64,000 nt of DNA from Cocos nucifera (taxonomy: Eukaryota; Streptophyta; Magnoliopsida; Arecales; Arecaceae), in NCBI GenBank assembly GCA_006176705.1, contig QRFJ01004990.1, positions 1 through 64,000 of the forward strand. Reading direction: 5' to 3'. Position numbers and translations under genes: made by a program. The notes under the pieces are model-generated. The model was not told where the DNA came from and searched no databases. It saw only the letters and a program-made list of their open reading frames with translations. Positions 21,480 through 33,694 of this stretch are shown piece after piece (position 1 is the stretch's first letter; each line of letters begins with the position of its first letter).

Positions 21480-23190
21480 ATGCCACCCAGGAAGGCCTCC
21501 TCTCAAAGATCCATCACCACCACTGCTACATCCAACCAAGAACCAACCGATCCAGTAGTTTTGGCTCCATTGTCTGCACCCCTACCTTCTCCATTGGCAA
21601 CATTGGTGGGCATGGACTAGTTCAACCAACTATTACAGCAGGTGATGGGCCTTATGGAAGAGATGCAGGCCATGCAGTAGGCTCTGGCACTAGCACCATT
21701 GGAAAGACCATCATCAAAATGTCAAGATCTAACACAAAGAAGGCCCATCTAGAGAAGCCAACCAAAAAACCCAGGAAAGAAAAAAATAGAGAGTAGAGAG
21801 CCTTTGCTCCAAGCATGACTCCACCTTCAAAAAGTCTCTACCCGATCAAGGTAGCCACCCTTTGAGATTTGTTATTAAGATGATGTCCTTGATTAGAAGC
21901 TTCAGAAGATAAATCAATGGATTGAGAAACTCGACCATACTGCTTTGGTTCACAATAATGACATTTACACTAACCCACCATTCACTGCCTGGACCATGCA
22001 GGAGCCAGTCCTGCCGAACTTCAAACTTTCTCAGTTTGAGAGTTACGACCATACTACTTTGGTTCACAATAATGACATTTACACTAACCCACCATTCACT
22101 GCCTGGACCATGAAGGAGCCAGTCCTGCCGAACTTCAAACTTTCTTAGTTTGAGAGTTACGGTGGGACCTCAGATTCTATCGACCACCTCAAAGCCTTTC
22201 AGACTATGATGCTGCTCTATGGCATGCTAGACACTATTTTATGTCGAGTTTTTCTCTCCATTCTAAAGGATACAACAAGAAATTGGTACTCAAACCTTAA
22301 ATCGGGTACCATCTATTTCTTCGACTAGTTGAGCTACCAGTTCATGGCTTACTTTATCAGCAGCCAACATCAGAGGTGGGGCTTAGATTCCCTCATTAAC
22401 ATTAAGCAGAAGGAAGGAGAATCCATCTAAGCCTACATCAGTTGCTTCAATACCGCTGCTTTGGAGGTCTCTTCTTTTTAGAGAAGAAGTATCTCCGAGA
22501 CTTCGCCGACATGCTGGCTTGAGCTGAGGGCTATATTCAAGTTGAGGAAGCTTTCAAACTTTGAGATGATAAAGTCATAGAAGAGTGGCAGGCAGGAGAA
22601 TCTAGCAAGCCTGCACCTATGGAGAAGCTAAGTGAAGCTCGACCGTGTTCAAGAACCCCTCCTAAATATCGATGAGCCTGAACTCCACCTCAAACTCATT
22701 GATCGAGAAGTCCAAATTGAAGGATGTGGTGAAGCCCTCCTCCTTGAAGGTTCCACAACTATTCTTCTTTGAATGCCCCAAAAACTTAAGCACTGATGGA
22801 GATTTAGGAGCAACTTTCTAGGCCGAACAAGATGCGATCTCATCTAAGCAAGCGTAATCCAAATAAGTACTATCTGTATCATCGTGACCATGGTTATAAT
22901 ACTGAAGAATGCATTCAGCTCCAGGATAAAATTGAGGAGTTGATCAGATGAGGATGGCTAGATTAATTCTTGTGACGTCGGCCAAAAAGAAGAAAAGATC
23001 AGTCAAGAGCTCTTCCACAGCTAGAACCACCTCAGAGAGAAGAAACCCAAGGAGATTGACCGCCTCTTGGAATCATCAATACAATTGCTGGAGGACATTA
23101 GCAGGGACAGGCCAATGGGTCGGAGAGCTAGTAAAAAAGTGAAGGACTGAAGAACCCATGACTTTTACTGAAGAAGATGCATAAGGGGTT
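21480..23190 (+). pseudogene. Gypsy C gag
   Basis: The start MPPRKASSQRS is conserved with gypsy B. The gag domain shows PNFKLSQFESY, FQTMMLLYGMLD-like sequence (22195-22240) and ESI-AYISCFNTAALEV (about 22410-22470). The zinc-finger-like end near 22870-22930 reads YYLYHRDHGYNTEECIQLQD, with the first Cys replaced by Tyr. A 114-bp segment (38 codons) is duplicated in tandem in frame at 21933-22160. Several stops, many of the TAG/TGA type, break the frame. The link to protease near 23190 is also broken. Confidence 0.85.
21933..22160 (+). repeat. 114-bp tandem duplication within gypsy C gag
   Basis: Unit 1 is 21933-22046 and unit 2 is 22047-22160. Both start GACCATACT and end TTTGAGAGTTAC, with only a few differences (CAG to TAG near the end, GCAGGAG to GAAGGAG). 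The unit length is 38 codons, so the frame is kept. Gypsy B has a single copy at the matching place (CTDPPFSQKIMQESI region). Confidence 0.95.
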
Positions 23191-23196
23191 CAATTC

Positions 23197-24560
23197 TTGC
23201 ATGATGATGTGGTTATAATCTCTTTAAATATTGCAAATTATGATATACACCGTATCTTGGTAGATAATGGAAACTCTACTAACATCTTGTTCTATGATGC
23301 TTTCTCTAAAATGTCTATATTTGATAATCATATAGGACCATTAAACTCTCCATTAGAAGGGTTCATCGATGATTTTGTATCGGTTGAAGAAATAATCACC
23401 TTACCAATGGTGGTAGGATAGTACTCAAGGTAATCTAGGGCTCAAATCAATTTTTTGGTTGTAAAAGCTCCTTCTATATACAATGCCATTCTCAAATGAC
23501 CTGGGTTAAATGCACTCCGAGCTGTGGTATCAACATACTATTTGAAGATGAAGTTTCCAATAGGAAATGGAGTCGGAGAAATCAAAGAAGATCAAGCCTT
23601 GGGACAATATTATTATACCATTGCTTTATTGGGAGGAAGATTGTTCGAGCTTTGTCCAATGGATGGATTGTATGTTCGTGATGATCTAACTGAAGAGTGG
23701 GGAGAGCCAATTGGCAACCTTGTTATAGTTTTCTTAAATAATGGGAATGAGGACCATACAGTTCAAATTGGCTCAAATTTACAAAAAGAAGTTAAAACAC
23801 AACTTGCTATCTTTCTACGAAGAAATGCTGATATCTTTACTTAGGTTCCCGTAGACATGCTTAGGATTGACATAGAAGTAATAGAACATCATCTGAGCAT
23901 GGACTACAAGCATCGACCAGTGAAGCAAAAAAAGCATAGCTTTGCACCTGAGCGATAGAAAGCCATCGCAAATGAGATGGATAAACTCCTCAAAGCCATG
24001 TTCATTCGAGAGGTATCCTACCTAGATTGGATTGCTAATGTAGTCCTTGTTAAGAAGGCAAATGACAAATGAAGGATGTGCATAGACTTTGCTTATCTAA
24101 ATGAGACTTGCCCAAAGAATAGCTATCTTTTATTCAGAATTGATCAATTGATGGATACAACCTCAGGCTATGAGCTCCTCACTTTCATGGATGCCTTCTT
24201 GGGCTACAACTAAATCCAGATGGCACCAAAAATGAGGAGAAAACTACTTTTGTTACTAATCTTGGTCTTTATTATTACAGGGTTATATCCTTTAGACTAA
24301 AAAATATAGGTACAACTTACCAGCATCTTATGAACAAAATCTTCAAGGAGCAGATTGGGTGCAATATAGAGGTTTATGTGGATGATATGCTAGTGAAAAG
24401 TAGATCTTCAAGAAATTATATTGCTGACCTGAAAGAGATATCCAACACTCTTCGGAGGTACAAAATGAAGTTGAACCCAAGCAAATGTGCTTTCGGGGTG
24501 ACTTCGGAGAAGTTCTTAGGATTCATGGTGTCAAGACATGGCATCAAGATGAACCCAAAG
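23197..24560 (+). pseudogene. Gypsy C pol: protease and reverse transcriptase
   Basis: The protease region reads ILVDNGNSTNILFYDAFSKM (about 23250), followed by VVKAPSIYNAIL and YYLKMKFPIGNGVGEIKEDQ and the linker ending VRDDLTEEWGEPIGNL. The RT region has VVLVKKANDK-stop-RMCIDF (about 24045-24090), SGYELLTFMDAF (about 24165) and, after a frameshift near 24225, VYVDDMLVKSRSS with YVDD at 24375-24386. Of the three gypsy copies this one keeps the most family-typical protease and RT motifs. Stops at about 23421, 23497, 23844 and 24070 plus the frameshift disable it. Confidence 0.9.
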
Positions 24561-25690
24561 AAGATCCAAGCTATCCAAGAGATGATCATTTTCAAGATAA
24601 GAAAAGAAGTTCAATGCCAAATAGGGAAGATCGCGGCTTTGAATCATTTTATTTCAAGATTGGCAGAACATTACATGCCTTTCTTCCAAGTGCTCAAACA
24701 ACCAAAGAACTTCTGCTGGATCCCTGAAGGTCAGCAAGCCTTTGAAGAACTCAAGAGCTATCTTAGCTCACCTCTCCTCCTCACCAAGCCCGAACCCAGC
24801 GAAGAGCTATTCTTATATCTAACAGTATCTTCTGTAGCTATTAGAGTTGTCCTAGTCAAAGAGGAAAATAAAGTTCAAAAGTCGATCTACTACATAAGCC
24901 CAGTTCTGAGAGATGTAGAAATAAGGTATACTAAACTAGAAAAGCTAACCTATACTTTGTTGATCGTAGCTAGGAAACTCCAACCCTATTTTCAAGGATA
25001 TATGGTGACACTTCTCATAGATCAACTTGTAAAGATAGTTCTTCATCGACCAGAAGTAAAGTAGGCAATTGAGCTTACTAAATTTGACATCAAGTTTCAA
25101 TCTCGGCCATCTATTAAAACTCAAATACTGATCGATATTATGGTAGAATGCACTATCTCGGATCCAACCAAGCCGGGCAGCAAGAAGTTGGCACATCTAA
25201 TTTTTAGTCAAACTTCTCTGAAGAGAAAATAGACCTCTCTAAGGATTTTTGGGCCCTATAAGTTGATGGTTCATCCAACACTTTTGGGGTAGGCACAGGC
25301 TTAATTCTTGTTAATGTAGAAGGAGTTATCACTAAATATGCACTATGCTTTGAGTTTCTCATGACTAATAATAGAGTAGAATATGAAGCTCTGATTACAA
25401 GATTAAAAATAGCTAAGGAGCAAGGGGTAGATCTTGTGAAAGTTTATAGTGATTTACAACTAGTGGTGGGATAGGTTAATGGTAGTTACAAAGCTCGAGA
25501 GAAAAATTTGAGAAAGTACTTAGACGAAGTGAAGAATTTAACCTTGGCTTTCAACAATTTTGACAGTCAATAGATTATGAGGGTAGAGAATTATAGAGTT
25601 GACCTTCTATCCATATTGGCTATCTTAGCCCCGAATGAGTTGCCAAAGGAGGTTTCTTCGAAGTTCTTCGGCATTCAAGTTTTGAAGAAC
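24561..25690 (+). pseudogene. Gypsy C pol: connection and RNase H
   Basis: The frame open to 25064 reads VQCQIGKIAALNHFISRLAEHYMPF and SIYYISPVLRDVEIRYTKLEKLTY, matching gypsy A 5464-5051. RNase H continues with stops: DFWAL, LVDGSSNTFGVGTGLILV (about 25250-25310), NNRVEYEALI (about 25370) and DLQLVVG (about 25455). The family would have Gly-Ala where this copy has Arg-Val. It is non-functional because of stops at 25062 and about 25472. Confidence 0.85.
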
Positions 25691-26607
25691 CCTAGATAAT
25701 CATGCAAGTAGACCACAAGCCTAGTTGGATTGATCCGCTGGTTCTATATCTCAAAGATGGCATTCTCCTCAAAGAACCCAAAGAAGCTTGGAAACTGAGA
25801 AATCAGGCTTCTCGTTATATCTTATATGAGAACAAGCTATATAAGAGGTCTTATTTCTTGCCACTTCTCAAATGCCTTCGACCATCTGAAGCTAATTATG
25901 CCATGAGAAAAGTTCATCAAGGAGTATATGGAAACGATCTCAGAGCCAGATCATTGCCCTGCAAGCTGCTATGGCAAGGATTATTGGTCGACTAAGCAAT
26001 AGGATGCAATAGACTATGTGAGAAAATATGATCGATGCCAAAGAAATGCCAATGTCCAAAGGTAGCCAGCTTTCCTGCTCAAATCCTTAAGTGCTCCAAG
26101 GCCATTTGCACAATGGAGAATGGATATACTTGGATCATTTTCTGTAGTGGTCGAGCAGCAAAAATTTCTCTTAATAGCAGTGGACTACTTCATCAAATGG
26201 GTTGAGATCAAACTTTTGGCAAAGATTATTGAAGCTAAAGTGCAAGACTTCATCTAGAAGTTGATAATATATAGGTTCGGCCTACCTCAGACTTTAATTA
26301 CTGATAATGGGTGCCAGTTTGCAGGGGCAATGTTTGTTGAATTCTATGAAGATTTAAATATTTCTCATCATTTCATATTTATGGCCCATCCTTTAGTGAA
26401 TGACGAGGTCGAGGGGACCAACAAAACTCTACGATAAGGAATAAAGACAAGACTTGAGCAGGCAAAAGAAAGATGGGTAGACGAGCTCTATTATGTACTC
26501 TAGGCCCACAGAACAGAGGTTACCAACTAGGAAGACTCCATTTGCTCTGATCTTTGGAACTGAGGTGATCATTCTGGTCAAACTTAGACTACCCTCAGCA
26601 CGAGTTG
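25691..26607 (+). pseudogene. Gypsy C pol: integrase, cut by copia-2a
   Basis: The N-terminal zinc-binding region is at 25702-25990 (WIDPLVLYLKDGILLKEPKE, then KVHQGVYGNDLRARSL). The catalytic core keeps all three acidic residues in one frame: Asp 26123-26125 (WRMDILG), Asp 26303-26305 (LITDNG) and Glu 26411-26413 (DEVEGTNK). The last two are 36 codons apart, the D-35-E spacing of integrases. Stops lie at about 25993 and 26257 and after TLR near 26436. The coding sequence ends at LPSARVV, where copia-2a begins at 26608. The enzyme would join element DNA to the chromosome. Confidence 0.9.
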
Positions 26608-28833
26608 TGTTAGATGAGTGTCCTAGAAGCCATATTGGTCGACACACTATATACACTTTCTAGGAGCATTTTTATAATTTTTGATTTAAAAATTAATAAA
26701 AAGTTATTTTTCTTCTAACACATGGTGTATAAAGTGTCTGTGATACATCCTTTGAGTTAATAGATATGATAATACATATTTTCAAGAGTTAAAAATTTAA
26801 AATATATATTTTCATAATTAACTCATAAACTATCTTCGATCGTAAGATTATCATGAGGATGGTGATAGATCTGGAAGATTGGTGTATGATTATTTTCTTA
26901 GGATAGATAAGTCTTGATTCTATGGTATAGGACATCGGAGCAAGAGTACAGATACACATTGAGAATGAGGGTATGGAGCATGACCACCTCGAGCAGTCAT
27001 AAGGAAGCCTACCTTCTCGTCAATGACTAGCTCGATGCTGTAGTTTTATGTTTGGTTCTTTGACTTGAGGTGCATCGATAGTTTATCTTGAGTGTGTTAT
27101 AGTTTGACTACACCAAAACTTAGTCTTCTAGCATATTTTGTAGGAATTGGATCACACCAATAAGGGATCTATCTACCTCGATAGAGGAGGAGTAGCCTTA
27201 TGATGATCATGAGATCGAGTTCTTAAGCCCATGGTCATGGTAGAGTGAAATAATAGAAAAGAGTTTTCTATTAGGATTTCACATTGGACTCAAATTGAAT
27301 GTTCAATCATGTGATGGGTATTGGGTTTGACGAGTTCACCTTAACCCTAATCCTGCTAGGGCTCATGATAGAGAAATCCAATCACATAGGTAGCTATATC
27401 GAGAGGTTCATTTTTTGTTCTAATGGATTGCCATCATATACTGCTAGATGTCACTAGTAGATTTTGGGACCAATTAGTATTGTCTTGATGATCGATAATT
27501 CTAATTGCATAAATCAAAAGAGTTCTGATCCATCGAAAGATATTTTGATGATGTCAATGATAGGTATCGCAACATATCTCATTACCATACGGAATTGAAC
27601 CTAACTGAGTCACACAAATAAGGGTTTGGATCTGGATGTCATCAATTGAGCTAACCTTAGATTCAGTTAGATTCTAGAAAATCATGCTAGCACATGATTG
27701 AGCCTAATATTCTCCTTCTGTCTTCATTCTGGTTCATCTTGAATGAGTCCAATTGGATTTGGCTCATTCGACAATCTTGTATGGGTTTGTCTTAATCTGA
27801 TTGGAGCTTGTCTAGGTTAAATTAAGCATTGTCTCGATCATTTTAGCCCTTGTCCTAAATCCATTGAATGGGATTAGGACAAGACCAACCGCTTGCAGGA
27901 ATTAAGGGAGAAGGGGCATGCACCCCTTGCAGAATTTCTAGGGGTGCGCAGCGCACACCTCCTGGTATTTTTGCATGGAGAAGGGAACAAGTCCCCCTTT
28001 GGACATGCACCACATGAGGATAATATGAGGCACCCCATTCAAATAGGTTTGAATGGGTTGGAGAGTCTTGATAAGATCAAAGACTCTAGGGGATAAAGCC
28101 TTGTGCCAAAGCACTTGTGCTCATCTATGTTTGATGCCATTTTTTGCTTTCTTTTGGATGAAAAAAACAAGATAAGATCTGGTTCTAGGTGTGGAAAATC
28201 AGAATGAAGTCCAACATAATCAAGAAAATTAGTTGCTTGATCTATAGGGACTCCAGGGTGGCGCTAGGTCTATAAATAGATCCCTGTGCCTAGTTGATTT
28301 GCAATCAAATTTCTACATGGTGAAGCCCTACTGCTCTCTCCACTTCCATGCCCCCTTTCCTCAGGTCTTCTCCCTCTTCTCCATGCCTAAGAGTTGGGCA
28401 AAACTAGCAAGCAAAGATCGAGTTCAGTTGGCATAAAGTTCAGTGAGAGACGACATTGTTTATGAGATGAACGTACTGCCTTCGGAGATCGTCTTGAAGC
28501 CTTTACAAATCTAGATCAGGTCTGATCTTTTGTGATTAGATCTAGAAGGTGAGCACATCTAGATTTGACCTAAGTGGACTCCAATAGAGGTCAGGTGCGT
28601 GCGTGGCTAGCTTGAGAACCTTAGACTACGTCAGATCATCAGTAGGATAAATTGTTTACCCAAGAATGGTAACATTAGATGTTATAAATTTTAGTTTAAT
28701 TTTAGATTATGATTTTAGATAATATAAATCAGATCTGATTGGATGTTAGATAGAAAAATTTTTAAAATTTTGCTATAGATCTGATCTGATCAGATCAATC
28801 AATCTTGCGGCAGAAAAATTGAATTTTTCTTCA
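26608..28833 (+). repeat. Copia-2a 5' LTR
   Basis: The LTR is 2,226 bp, starts TGTTAGATGAGTGTCC and ends TTTTTCTTCA. It lies in gypsy C integrase. A TATA-like box is at 28271-28278. A small frame at 27893-28096 is unsupported as a gene. Confidence 0.9.
28271..28278 (+). promoter_or_regulatory. TATA-like box, copia-2a LTR
   Basis: TATAAATA follows GCTAGGTC. It corresponds to 8997-9004 in the solo LTR. It is the likely U3/R promoter element; activity is unknown. Confidence 0.5.
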
Positions 28834-28835
28834 AC

Positions 28836-28847
28836 TAGTATCAGAGC
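28836..28847 (+). other. Primer-binding site, copia-2a
   Basis: TAGTATCAGAGC two bases after the LTR end differs in one base from TGGTATCAGAGC, the initiator-methionine tRNA primer site of most plant Ty1/copia elements. Confidence 0.85.
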
Positions 28848-29420
28848 TGCATTTGCAATTCTTCAAATTAGATTTTGATCTAATTTTTAATTTATTTATG
28901 ATTTGATATGCATGATTTTAGAAATTACATGAGATGTAATCAAATATGAAATTAGTAGATTAAATTTAAATATTCATATATGCTATATATGACATGCATG
29001 CTTAAATGAGTCTTATTATTCTGTGCAATAATTGTCTAGAATAAATTTTCTCTTTGATATGATCAATTAAAATTTTATTTTTAAATATTATATTAGATAT
29101 AATCAGATCTGAAATATACATATATGATTTAAATTTTGATACATGAGATATATGCAAAATATGTATTAGTTAGATTTTTAATTATATATGTGATATATAT
29201 TTTAGATCTGACAATTTTTGTAGTGTAAATAAAATTTCTGATTAAGGCACTCCCTTGGCCGTCCAGTGATAAGAGTAAGAAGGGTTTAAAGGGCCTCTCT
29301 TTTTATTCGATGGGATGCTATTATGGTATGTAAGGGTGCTGCATGTCTATTCTTAATTAAAAATCAAAATTTATTTTTCTATAAAATTCTAGATTCTAAA
29401 ACTCTAGGATTTTTGATACA
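28848..29420 (+). other. Copia-2a leader
   Basis: This is AT-rich untranslated leader with no supported ORF. It parallels 51397-52160 of copia-2b. It ends at the copia-1 insertion point (bases 29416-29420 ATACA). Confidence 0.7.
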
Positions 29421-29654
29421 TGTTTATTTGAAAATATGTCCTAAAACTAATCATCAGCTTATTAATGGTTGAGCTATCTTATAATTATAATTAATTTATT
29501 AATAAATAAAATAAATATTTTGATATTTTCATCATAAAGTCTACATCTTCTAATGAACTCTATTGTTGTGATGAAATCGTTAGGACTATTTAGTTTTGAT
29601 AAAGAGAGGATTTATCTATTAGTCTTTAAATAGTTCATGACCAAATGATACATT

Positions 29655-29659
29655 GTTAA
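29655..29659. other. Target-site duplication GTTAA (left copy)
   Basis: GTTAA precedes the LTR at 29660 and is repeated at 31324-31328 after its end. The undisturbed site in the copia-1 3' LTR is at 59871-59875 (GTTGTTAATTAGG). Confidence 0.95.
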
Positions 29660-31323
29660 TGTTAGATATATGTGCCCTAGAAGCTAGAATTGGCTGACAC
29701 TTGTAATACACTTCTAAGGGCAAAATTATAATTTTGACTAATATCAATAAAATAGGTTATTTTCTATCACATATGTGTATTTAGTGTCTGTGATACATCC
29801 TTTCAGTTAATGGTAATGATAATTCATATTTTCAAGAGTTGAAAATTTAAGACATGAATAATCATTATTAACTCATAGGGCAACTTAATCACACAGGTAG
29901 CTACACCAAGAGGTTCACATTCAGCTCTGATGGGTTGCCACCATATACTGCTAGGTGTCACTAGAGGATTTTGGGAGCAATTAGAATGATTTAGATGATC
30001 GATCATTCTAGCTGTTCGAATCAGAAGAGTTCTGATCCATCGAAAGGAGTTTTGATGATGTCGATGATAGAGATCATGACATATCCCATTACCATATAAA
30101 ATTGAACCTAACTGGGTCATAGAAATAAGGGTTTGAATCTGGTGATCATCAATTGAACTGGTCCAGTTCAATTGATCTGAATGAGATTCAATTAGGTACA
30201 GAAAATCAATACGCACACGATTGAACCTAACGTTCTTCTTTTATATCTATAAATAAGTTGTCCTGCGAGCAAAGGAGTTTGGTCTCAATCAGAGCCTTCA
30301 TATGGTTTGACTGAGGTTGTCCAAGTTAGAAAAGGTTGTCTTATTTTTGTAGACATTACCTACATTTTTGGTCACCTGTCATTTCTTGTTCTTTGACTTT
30401 GTCAAAAGTTACTTTGACTGGTCAAATATTGACCATTGATACTTTGACTTTTGACCATATGTCATGCACCTATTGAAGAGTTAGTGGGGCCTGTCCCCTG
30501 CCAGAACTTTGCAAGGAAGGAGGGCACACAACCTTGGCGTGTGCCCAAGTTGGAGGCCGCTAGGAGTCCTCGTTGGAAAGGACTCCATCTCCTTTTTTGA
30601 TTCAATTAGAGTCTCTAAGAACCAATTTTGATGGTCTTAGGCACCCTATAGGAGAATAGGGACTCTATTCCCACCAATCAGATTTAGATCTGATTTCATA
30701 AAGAGTGATTGGTTGGGAAGAAGAGGAGTTGGATCACGCTTAGTCTATAGATAAGACCCTATGCCCAACTCAAAGGGTGATTAGAATTGAAAACCCCATG
30801 CCCCAAGGCTGCCTCTCCCCTCTTCCTCCATGCCAAACCACCTTCTCCCTCTCCTCTCCACATCCAAAAAGAGTTTTGGATTTTTGGTTGGTGTAATTCA
30901 GATCAAAAGAAACGATCGAAAGCTAGAAGGCTGCACTGCTGCAAAGGACGACTGCTGATCTTCAAAGGAGTTTTGAAGATCCTCCAAATCAGATCTAGAT
31001 CTAATTTTTGGAGACGTGATAGAGAAGAAGAGGATCTCCAGATCATGCCTAAGTGGATATCGGTAGAGGCCAGGCGCTTGCGTGGCTAGATCCAGAACCT
31101 TTCGCTGCATACAGGATCATCAATCGGTAATTAGATTACCCAAATCAGGTAAATTAAATTTGATTTAATTTATTCTTATTTTATTTTATTTATTAAAATA
31201 ATAAGAATCAGATCTAAAATATCCTAGATCTAATACAAATCAAAGAAATTTTTTTTTGAAATATATCTCTTGATCTGATCAGATCTGAACGAACCTGGTC
31301 CGGAAAATCAGGATTTTCCTTCA
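29660..31323 (+). repeat. Solo copia-2 LTR inside copia-1 5' LTR
   Basis: It starts TGTTAGATATATGTGCCC and ends TTTTCCTTCA, with GTTAA duplications on both sides. It is only 1,664 bp long. About 590 bp that other copies have between AACTCATA and CAACTTAATCACAC are missing at about 29878. No internal region is present, so it is a solo LTR with an internal deletion. The frame 29824-30216 is not supported as a gene. Confidence 0.94.
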
Positions 31324-33590
31324 GTTAATTAGGACAATAGCATTTATGAAGCATAGGTCATTATATGCTATATAGGTTGGTTGTCCTCTTAACCAAAGAG
31401 TGTGGAGATACTTGTATGGTATACAAGTGAGATGTAAGAATACATCATCACTAAACATGGTCAACTCAGAGCATTTTACTATCAAGAATTGCTCTAATGG
31501 GATATAGGTATAAGTGTTCCTTAGATCTAAGATCATCATAGTGGCTTGCAAACAACTCACTATGCTTTAGTACCAGACTAACTGAATTTCTAATTTAGTA
31601 ATCGAAGGTTTCTGGGCACAGTCAAGTACTTGCAAAGTTGGTGAGTGATCAAGATGGGATTGACCACTCCAAGAGTTGGAGAAGAATGCATCACTATATT
31701 TTAATATAGCAAAACCTTGTCCAGGATAATCCACAAGATGGATTTGGTATTTTAAAATACAATATGGATGACCTAATTAGGGTTGACAGTTTAACTTTGA
31801 GGTATCCTATGAGTATTTTAGTCAAGAGGATGAATTATATAGAAACTGTATCTATATGGGTTCTAAGGTTGTTGCTTTACATATTCGACCTATCCAATCG
31901 TCGGATATCATTGTTAGATGATCACTTTGATTGGTACAAGAATTAATTTTTATGCTACTAGCTTAGGTTTGGATCTATGAAGTCATAGACATAAGAGGTC
32001 TTGATCTGATCGGATGGTTGATCAATGATTAAGAATCATTCTAGAGTTAAACAATCAATACGATTGATGTTTAACTTAGTGCAAGTGTTGTAGGAGGATC
32101 GATTAGCAATTTAATTGCTAATTAGCTTAATTTAATTGAGCCAGAAGGTTGAGATTAATCTAATTAAATATAATTTAATTAGATTTGGTTTGGACTTGAT
32201 TGGATCAAGTTTAATTGATATATTGGATGAGCCAATTGCAAGGATGAACAAGTCCTAGTTCAATTAGGACTTGTATTAACCCAATCTCTAATTTGATTAA
32301 AAATTAAAATATAATTAAATATAATTTAATCTAATTTAATAAGATTATTAGTTAGATTAAGATGTATTTTAATTAGATTAAACAAATTTTGATTTTTTTT
32401 GATCCAAAGATCAAGTTGGACTAAGTCAAATTGGAAGTCCTAGTGTGTCTAGGACTTCCCAAATCCTTGCGCCACATAGTCCCAATGCCCCCACCCTAAT
32501 TCTTAGGAAGTTTTATGTGTAGAAACACCTCAATGCCAGGCCTTCATGCATGCCCATAGCTCTGTCTTCTCTCTTACATGGTATCTTGTTGTGGACCAAG
32601 TCAAATTAGGAAGTTGGTTTCTAATTTGAATTTCTCTTGGATAGAGTTTTAGGAAACTGAAACTCCTCCCATATGGCGACAACCCCATCCAGATTTTTCT
32701 TAGATTTTTGGTGAAAATTGAGAAGTTTTGTGTGCCAATATTTTGTAATCCATGGCTAGAAATATGGAGGGAGTGCCCAAGTGTTGGGCGCCCCATATCT
32801 TGCCTTAATTGAACATTCCTTGCTAGGTATTTGACCTAGACAAGGATTGTTCCCAAACTCTTTGTTTAAAGAATCTTTGGCCCTGAGTTTTTATGTGATT
32901 CTAGACATTAGAGAGAGCTCATTGGGCATGGAAAAAGCTAGGAACAGAGAGCTTGGGGCATGGTGTTTGTGGAGACAAAATAAGAGTGCCTTGGTGAGAG
33001 AAACAAAGAAGAAGAAGAAGGGTTCTTCTTCTAGGGTATTTCTTTAACCTCTTCCACCTTCTTTAGAGATTTTTGAGAGGTGTCTTAGGTTCAAAAATTG
33101 CTTTCCTTCCTTTTAAAAAATTAGAGAGTCCAAGATTTGAAGAAGATGATTCCAAATCAACCATCGAAAAAGGATCAACATAGTACTAGCATACTGTGCT
33201 AATTTTCGGGCATCAGACTTTTAATCAGCGATCGAGGGCTCGTGTGGATAACTTGTAGAGGTTAGATGCATGTGCGGCTCAGAGTATCAATCTTAAGCCC
33301 AAATTAGAGAGTTAAGAAACTCGACTTGCAAAGTTAAGGGTGATATGATCTCCTTGTTACATACTTGAATTTGATCTAGCGTAGATTTATGTTGATATGA
33401 TCAACATGTTTTCTTCTCATCTTTTAATTTTTCATTTAAAAGCATACTTAAATCATGTAATAAAATTCTAGATCTAGGGCTCTTTCTTATATTATTCATG
33501 AATTAATATGATTAATTCATCTCTTTCACTGCATGTTTTGAAAAAGTTTCAAAATATGACCCAAAAATTCTTGATCTATTTTCATCAATT

Positions 33591-33602
33591 GGTATTAGAG
33601 CG
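33591..33602 (+). other. Primer-binding site, copia-1
   Basis: TTGGTATTAGAGC (33590-33602) lies five bases after the LTR end. It differs from TGGTATCAGAGC, the usual initiator-tRNA site, by one C to T change. Confidence 0.85.
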
Positions 33603-33694
33603 GGTTCTTTATTACATGATTTGTTATGCATGTTTAGATTATTTTTTAGATTAAATCTAATTTGTAATTTGATGTTAAATCTAAAATGAAAAAT

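Larger units (their letters stand above)
20983..26607 (+). mobile_element. Gypsy C: Tat-like Ty3/gypsy element, interrupted in integrase
   Basis: The order is partial 5' LTR, primer site, gag (21480), protease (about 23197), RT, RNase H, integrase. It is cut at 26607 by copia-2a, and the rest of integrase and the 3' LTR are not in the window. It is the only one of the three gypsy copies with integrase. It is related to gypsy A and B but diverged, and many stops and at least one frameshift are present. Confidence 0.88.
26608..29420 (+). mobile_element. Copia-2a: 5' LTR and leader, interrupted by copia-1
   Basis: A complete LTR (26608-28833) with primer-binding site and about 580 bp of leader is visible. 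The leader matches that of copia-2b (51383-52160), including CCTTGGCCGTCCAGTGATAAG against CCTTAACCATCCAGTTATAAG and AACTCTAGGATTTT. It stops at 29420, where the copia-1 LTR starts. The continuation would lie beyond the window. The 5 bases before it are AGTTG (26603-26607). Confidence 0.85.
29421..33584 (+). repeat. Copia-1 5' LTR with nested solo LTR
   Basis: It starts TGTTTATTTGAAAATATG, aligned with the 3' LTR start TGTTAGAAAATATG at 59641, and ends ...TTTTCA. Without the solo LTR and one target duplication its length is about 2,495 bp. Beyond 31329 it has no supported gene. It holds GGTTGGTTGTCCTCTTAACC (about 31375) and the block GATTTGGTATTTTAAAATAC (about 31741), also found in the copies at 15402-17434 and 59986-62572. 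Confidence 0.85.

Noticed and set aside
1148..26607. Integrated pararetrovirus instead of gypsy elements
   Set aside because: RT, RNase H and integrase order, LTRs with primer sites and the D-35-E integrase in gypsy C are those of Ty3/gypsy. No movement-protein or coat-type region is visible.
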